A DNA stretch of 64,000 nucleotides from Sitta carolinensis (Eukaryota; Chordata; Aves; Passeriformes; Sittidae). The notes beneath the pieces are model-generated. The model did not search any database and was not told the DNA's origin. It was given only the letters and a program-made list of their open reading frames with translations. Each line of letters opens with the position of its first letter. Positions within the stretch are counted from its first letter, which is position 1. The DNA lies in the NCBI GenBank assembly GCA_032173965.1, contig CM063284.1, positions 129,107,625 through 129,171,624 of the forward strand, written 5' to 3'. Below, in pieces: positions 61,934 to 64,000 of this stretch. The position numbers were made by a program, and so were the translations under genes.

Positions 61934-62046
61934 CATCCATCCATCCATCCATCTATCCATCCATCCATCCATCCATCCATCCATCCATCCATCCATCCAT
62001 CCATCCATCCATCCATCCATCCATCCATCCATCCATCCATCCATCC
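61934..62046. repeat. (ATCC)n tetranucleotide microsatellite
   Basis: About 28 units of CATC/ATCC over 113 bp with a single change (ATCT near 61951). On the minus strand it reads as GGAT units. All frames through it are open (IHPS or DGWM periodic peptides), which explains the open frames on both strands here. Confidence 0.98.
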
Positions 62047-62589
62047 CTGCCAGCAGGGTCCAGCCTGTGCAAGCACAAGGTATGTTCTCTGCTTTGAAGC
62101 AGTTCATCACCTGGATAAATAATGCGGTGTTTGTTTCGACAGCTGAAAAAACTATCACTGTATCACTGACATGCCACTGAAGATGTCAGAAGCCAGGCCA
62201 TTTCACTGTGCTGAAGTGCTTTTCCTTTTATTGCCAGGCCTATAACGAGATTATTGAAATGATTCAACAATAGTCAAGCTGCAGCTATAGATAACTTGTT
62301 GAAAGTAAATAATAAAAGCATTTTATCAGAATTGCTGTCATTTTCCTGTTGAGGGATACATCTGTTTCATAAGTACATTTTTATGTGTGCCTGCCTTATG
62401 TGAACCTGCTCTAATTTAGTTACACTGATAGGTACAGTTGTAGCTTTCTTTCTAACAATATTAACAGATGAATAGGGCAGTCATTTTCAGACAGCAATTT
62501 GCCACAGCTACAGTCAAAGTGGATTGGATTGAGATTGCAACCTAGCAAGAACTAGGATTTTATTATTATCATTTTTGCCATTACTTCAC
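62047..62589. other. unique non-coding DNA
   Basis: No gene or repeat recognised. Confidence 0.5.
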
Positions 62590-62607
62590 TTTTTTTTTTT
62601 TTTTTTT
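62590..62607. repeat. T18 homopolymer
   Basis: A run of 18 T, then CTTTTTTTCTTTTTAAGC, a T-rich tract of about 40 bp. Confidence 0.9.
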
Positions 62608-64000
62608 CTTTTTTTCTTTTTAAGCATGCTCCTTGTTTGGTATGGATTAATTTTACACAAAAATACATTGCAAAGAAATCTAAATGTGGGTCCAAAATAT
62701 TCTTCTGAGAAAACCAGTGATAAAGTGCAGCCTACAGATAGGAAAAGGTACAGACAACATCACCTGTTAGCCCTGAATAATGAAAGTCCAGAAATGCTAA
62801 TCCTGATGATTCGATGCAGCTGTCTGACAGAATGCAAAGAGTCAGGGACATTCTTAGCTGATGACAGCTAAGGAGAACTTCAAAGCAAGTGGATGCAACA
62901 TTGCATTTCTGAGGAGAGGATCTGTACCTGTACTTGGAGATGCAGGGGATCCTGCAAAACTGCAAAAACCTGCAGTTTTGAAAAGCAAGTGTTTTCTACT
63001 CAAATCCAAACCTCTAAACTATTCACTTGATAATTCTAGATGATGTTGTTCAAAATAGCAATCTCACAAACCCTGCCCAAGCACCTAAAGGCAACTAACC
63101 TCCTACCGAGAAGCACTTGTCCACCTTTGCTGCCAAGAATCAACTTGACCACTTTCACCCAGTTTTAACTGACAATGGTCTGAAACACAGGAAGTTCCAC
63201 ACAGAGGTCAGTGACTTTACGGTGGAAAGACACCTGAACCAACATCCCCTACCTAAAGAAGTGGGGTTCAAGATCATAGGTTCCCCTTTCTGCTTGACTT
63301 CCTGGTTAACTAGCCAAAACACTGCCAAGTGTCCTGGGCACTGGTGGCCTCGGGCTGCCAGGATCTCTTACCTTCACTATCCAGATCCTTTAAACACCAA
63401 AGCTGTAGTCCTGCAAGCAAAGAGATAACTCTATGTAATTCCATGTTTAAGTGCTATAGGTTTTCAGACCTCTGCCTTCCAGGGCTGTAACTAGAGAGAT
63501 TCCTTGTTCTTTGAACACTCACAGGAAAGCCCCATGGAGCTTTTCTCCCAGTGCTTTACTCACAGTAAGCTTGTCAGGGAAGAAGACGTTTCACCCAAGT
63601 CATCACCAACACACATCATTCCATCGTGCAGTGTTGCATCAGACAGCGGCATCCACCTTGCATCTATTTCCAATGGTTAACAAGTCAAGGTAATGAGTGA
63701 TAATGAACAGCTCCAGGAGATCATCTGCATCTCCTCTTCAGTGAAGGAGTGGTTACAGGGACACCCCTGCCCTGCCACCCCACCCCTCCTGTGTGATGAG
63801 GCACAGGAGAAAGATTGGCATAAAGAAAACTATTTTATTGTTAAACAAATAATTACTTCTTCCTGGGTTCAGAGGCTCTAAAGGCTAAATTAATTGGAAA
63901 TTAAAATGATACAGTAAACAGGAAGATAAAACAAACACTGAATTAACAGCTTTTCACTATACAGATTTCCACTGCTATGAGTTTACAGACATCAGTGTTT
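62608..64000. other. unique non-coding DNA to window end
   Basis: No gene recognised. A small inverted repeat with 10-bp arms (CAAAACTGCA at 62955-62964 and its complement at 62971-62980, loop AAAACC) is present. The region 63050-63450 is less AT-rich with an open plus frame of 103 codons but no domain. Confidence 0.5.
62955..62980. repeat. small inverted repeat, 10-bp arms
   Basis: CAAAACTGCA and TGCAGTTTTG are exact complements around a 6-nt loop. A U-run does not follow and there is no gene for it to terminate; probably incidental. Confidence 0.7.

Noticed and set aside
61868..62158. IHPS-repeat and DGWM-repeat proteins
   Set aside because: They are translations of the ATCC microsatellite.

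Overview
The window looks like a non-coding, AT-rich stretch of a bird nuclear genome, most likely a songbird (Passeriformes). The evidence is the repeat content. There are several 5'-truncated CR1 LINE copies with the ATTCTGTGATTCT-type 3' end, and solo LTRs with the TGTCCTGGTT / TGTCCTGGGTTGAAG starts that I associate with passerine endogenous retroviruses. L1 and Alu-type elements are absent. The species call is inference from remembered repeat consensuses; no database was searched. I find no exon, no complete protein gene and no RNA gene that I can support. The open frames are short, lack recognisable domains, or lie inside repeats, so the window is best read as intergenic DNA or part of a very long intron.

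Layout. 1-11.8 kb: unique AT-rich DNA with a MIR-like relic (2.2 kb), an old palindromic repeat relic (5.25-5.33 kb) and a TA microsatellite (8.75 kb). 11.8-12.7 kb: a 0.9-kb CR1 on the minus strand with readable ORF2 C-terminal remnants. 12.7-30.5 kb: mostly unique DNA with two MIR-like relics, a perfect 25-bp-arm hairpin (20.17-20.22 kb), an AAT repeat and two stretches that could be conserved non-coding elements. 30.5-34.5 kb: the most eventful part. It holds a CR1 fragment, a decayed pogo/Tigger-like DDE transposase (30.83-31.69 kb), a perfect 21-bp-arm hairpin (32.19-32.23 kb), and a 1.8-kb solo-LTR-like element on the minus strand (32.62-34.45 kb) that contains a 39-bp, nine-unit minisatellite and a CpG-rich segment. 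35-36 kb: three long A-tracts. 39.08-39.66 kb and 42.21-42.63 kb: two further solo LTRs, both plus strand. 46.27 kb: an AT/GT microsatellite. 47.1-48.25 kb: a strongly diverged ancient CR1/L3-like LINE on the minus strand. 48.63-50.60 kb: a cluster of three CR1 fragments, one with an internal CTGCT expansion. 50.6-64 kb: unique AT-rich DNA with an ATCC microsatellite (61.93-62.05 kb).

No gene set works together here. What can be read is a history of insertion and decay: ancient amniote repeats, then CR1 copies, a DNA transposon relic that is unusual for a bird, and LTR elements reduced to solo LTRs, some carrying internal duplications. I did not find a new biological system. The best leads are the LTR with its embedded minisatellite, the pogo-like transposase relic, and the two perfect snap-back palindromes.
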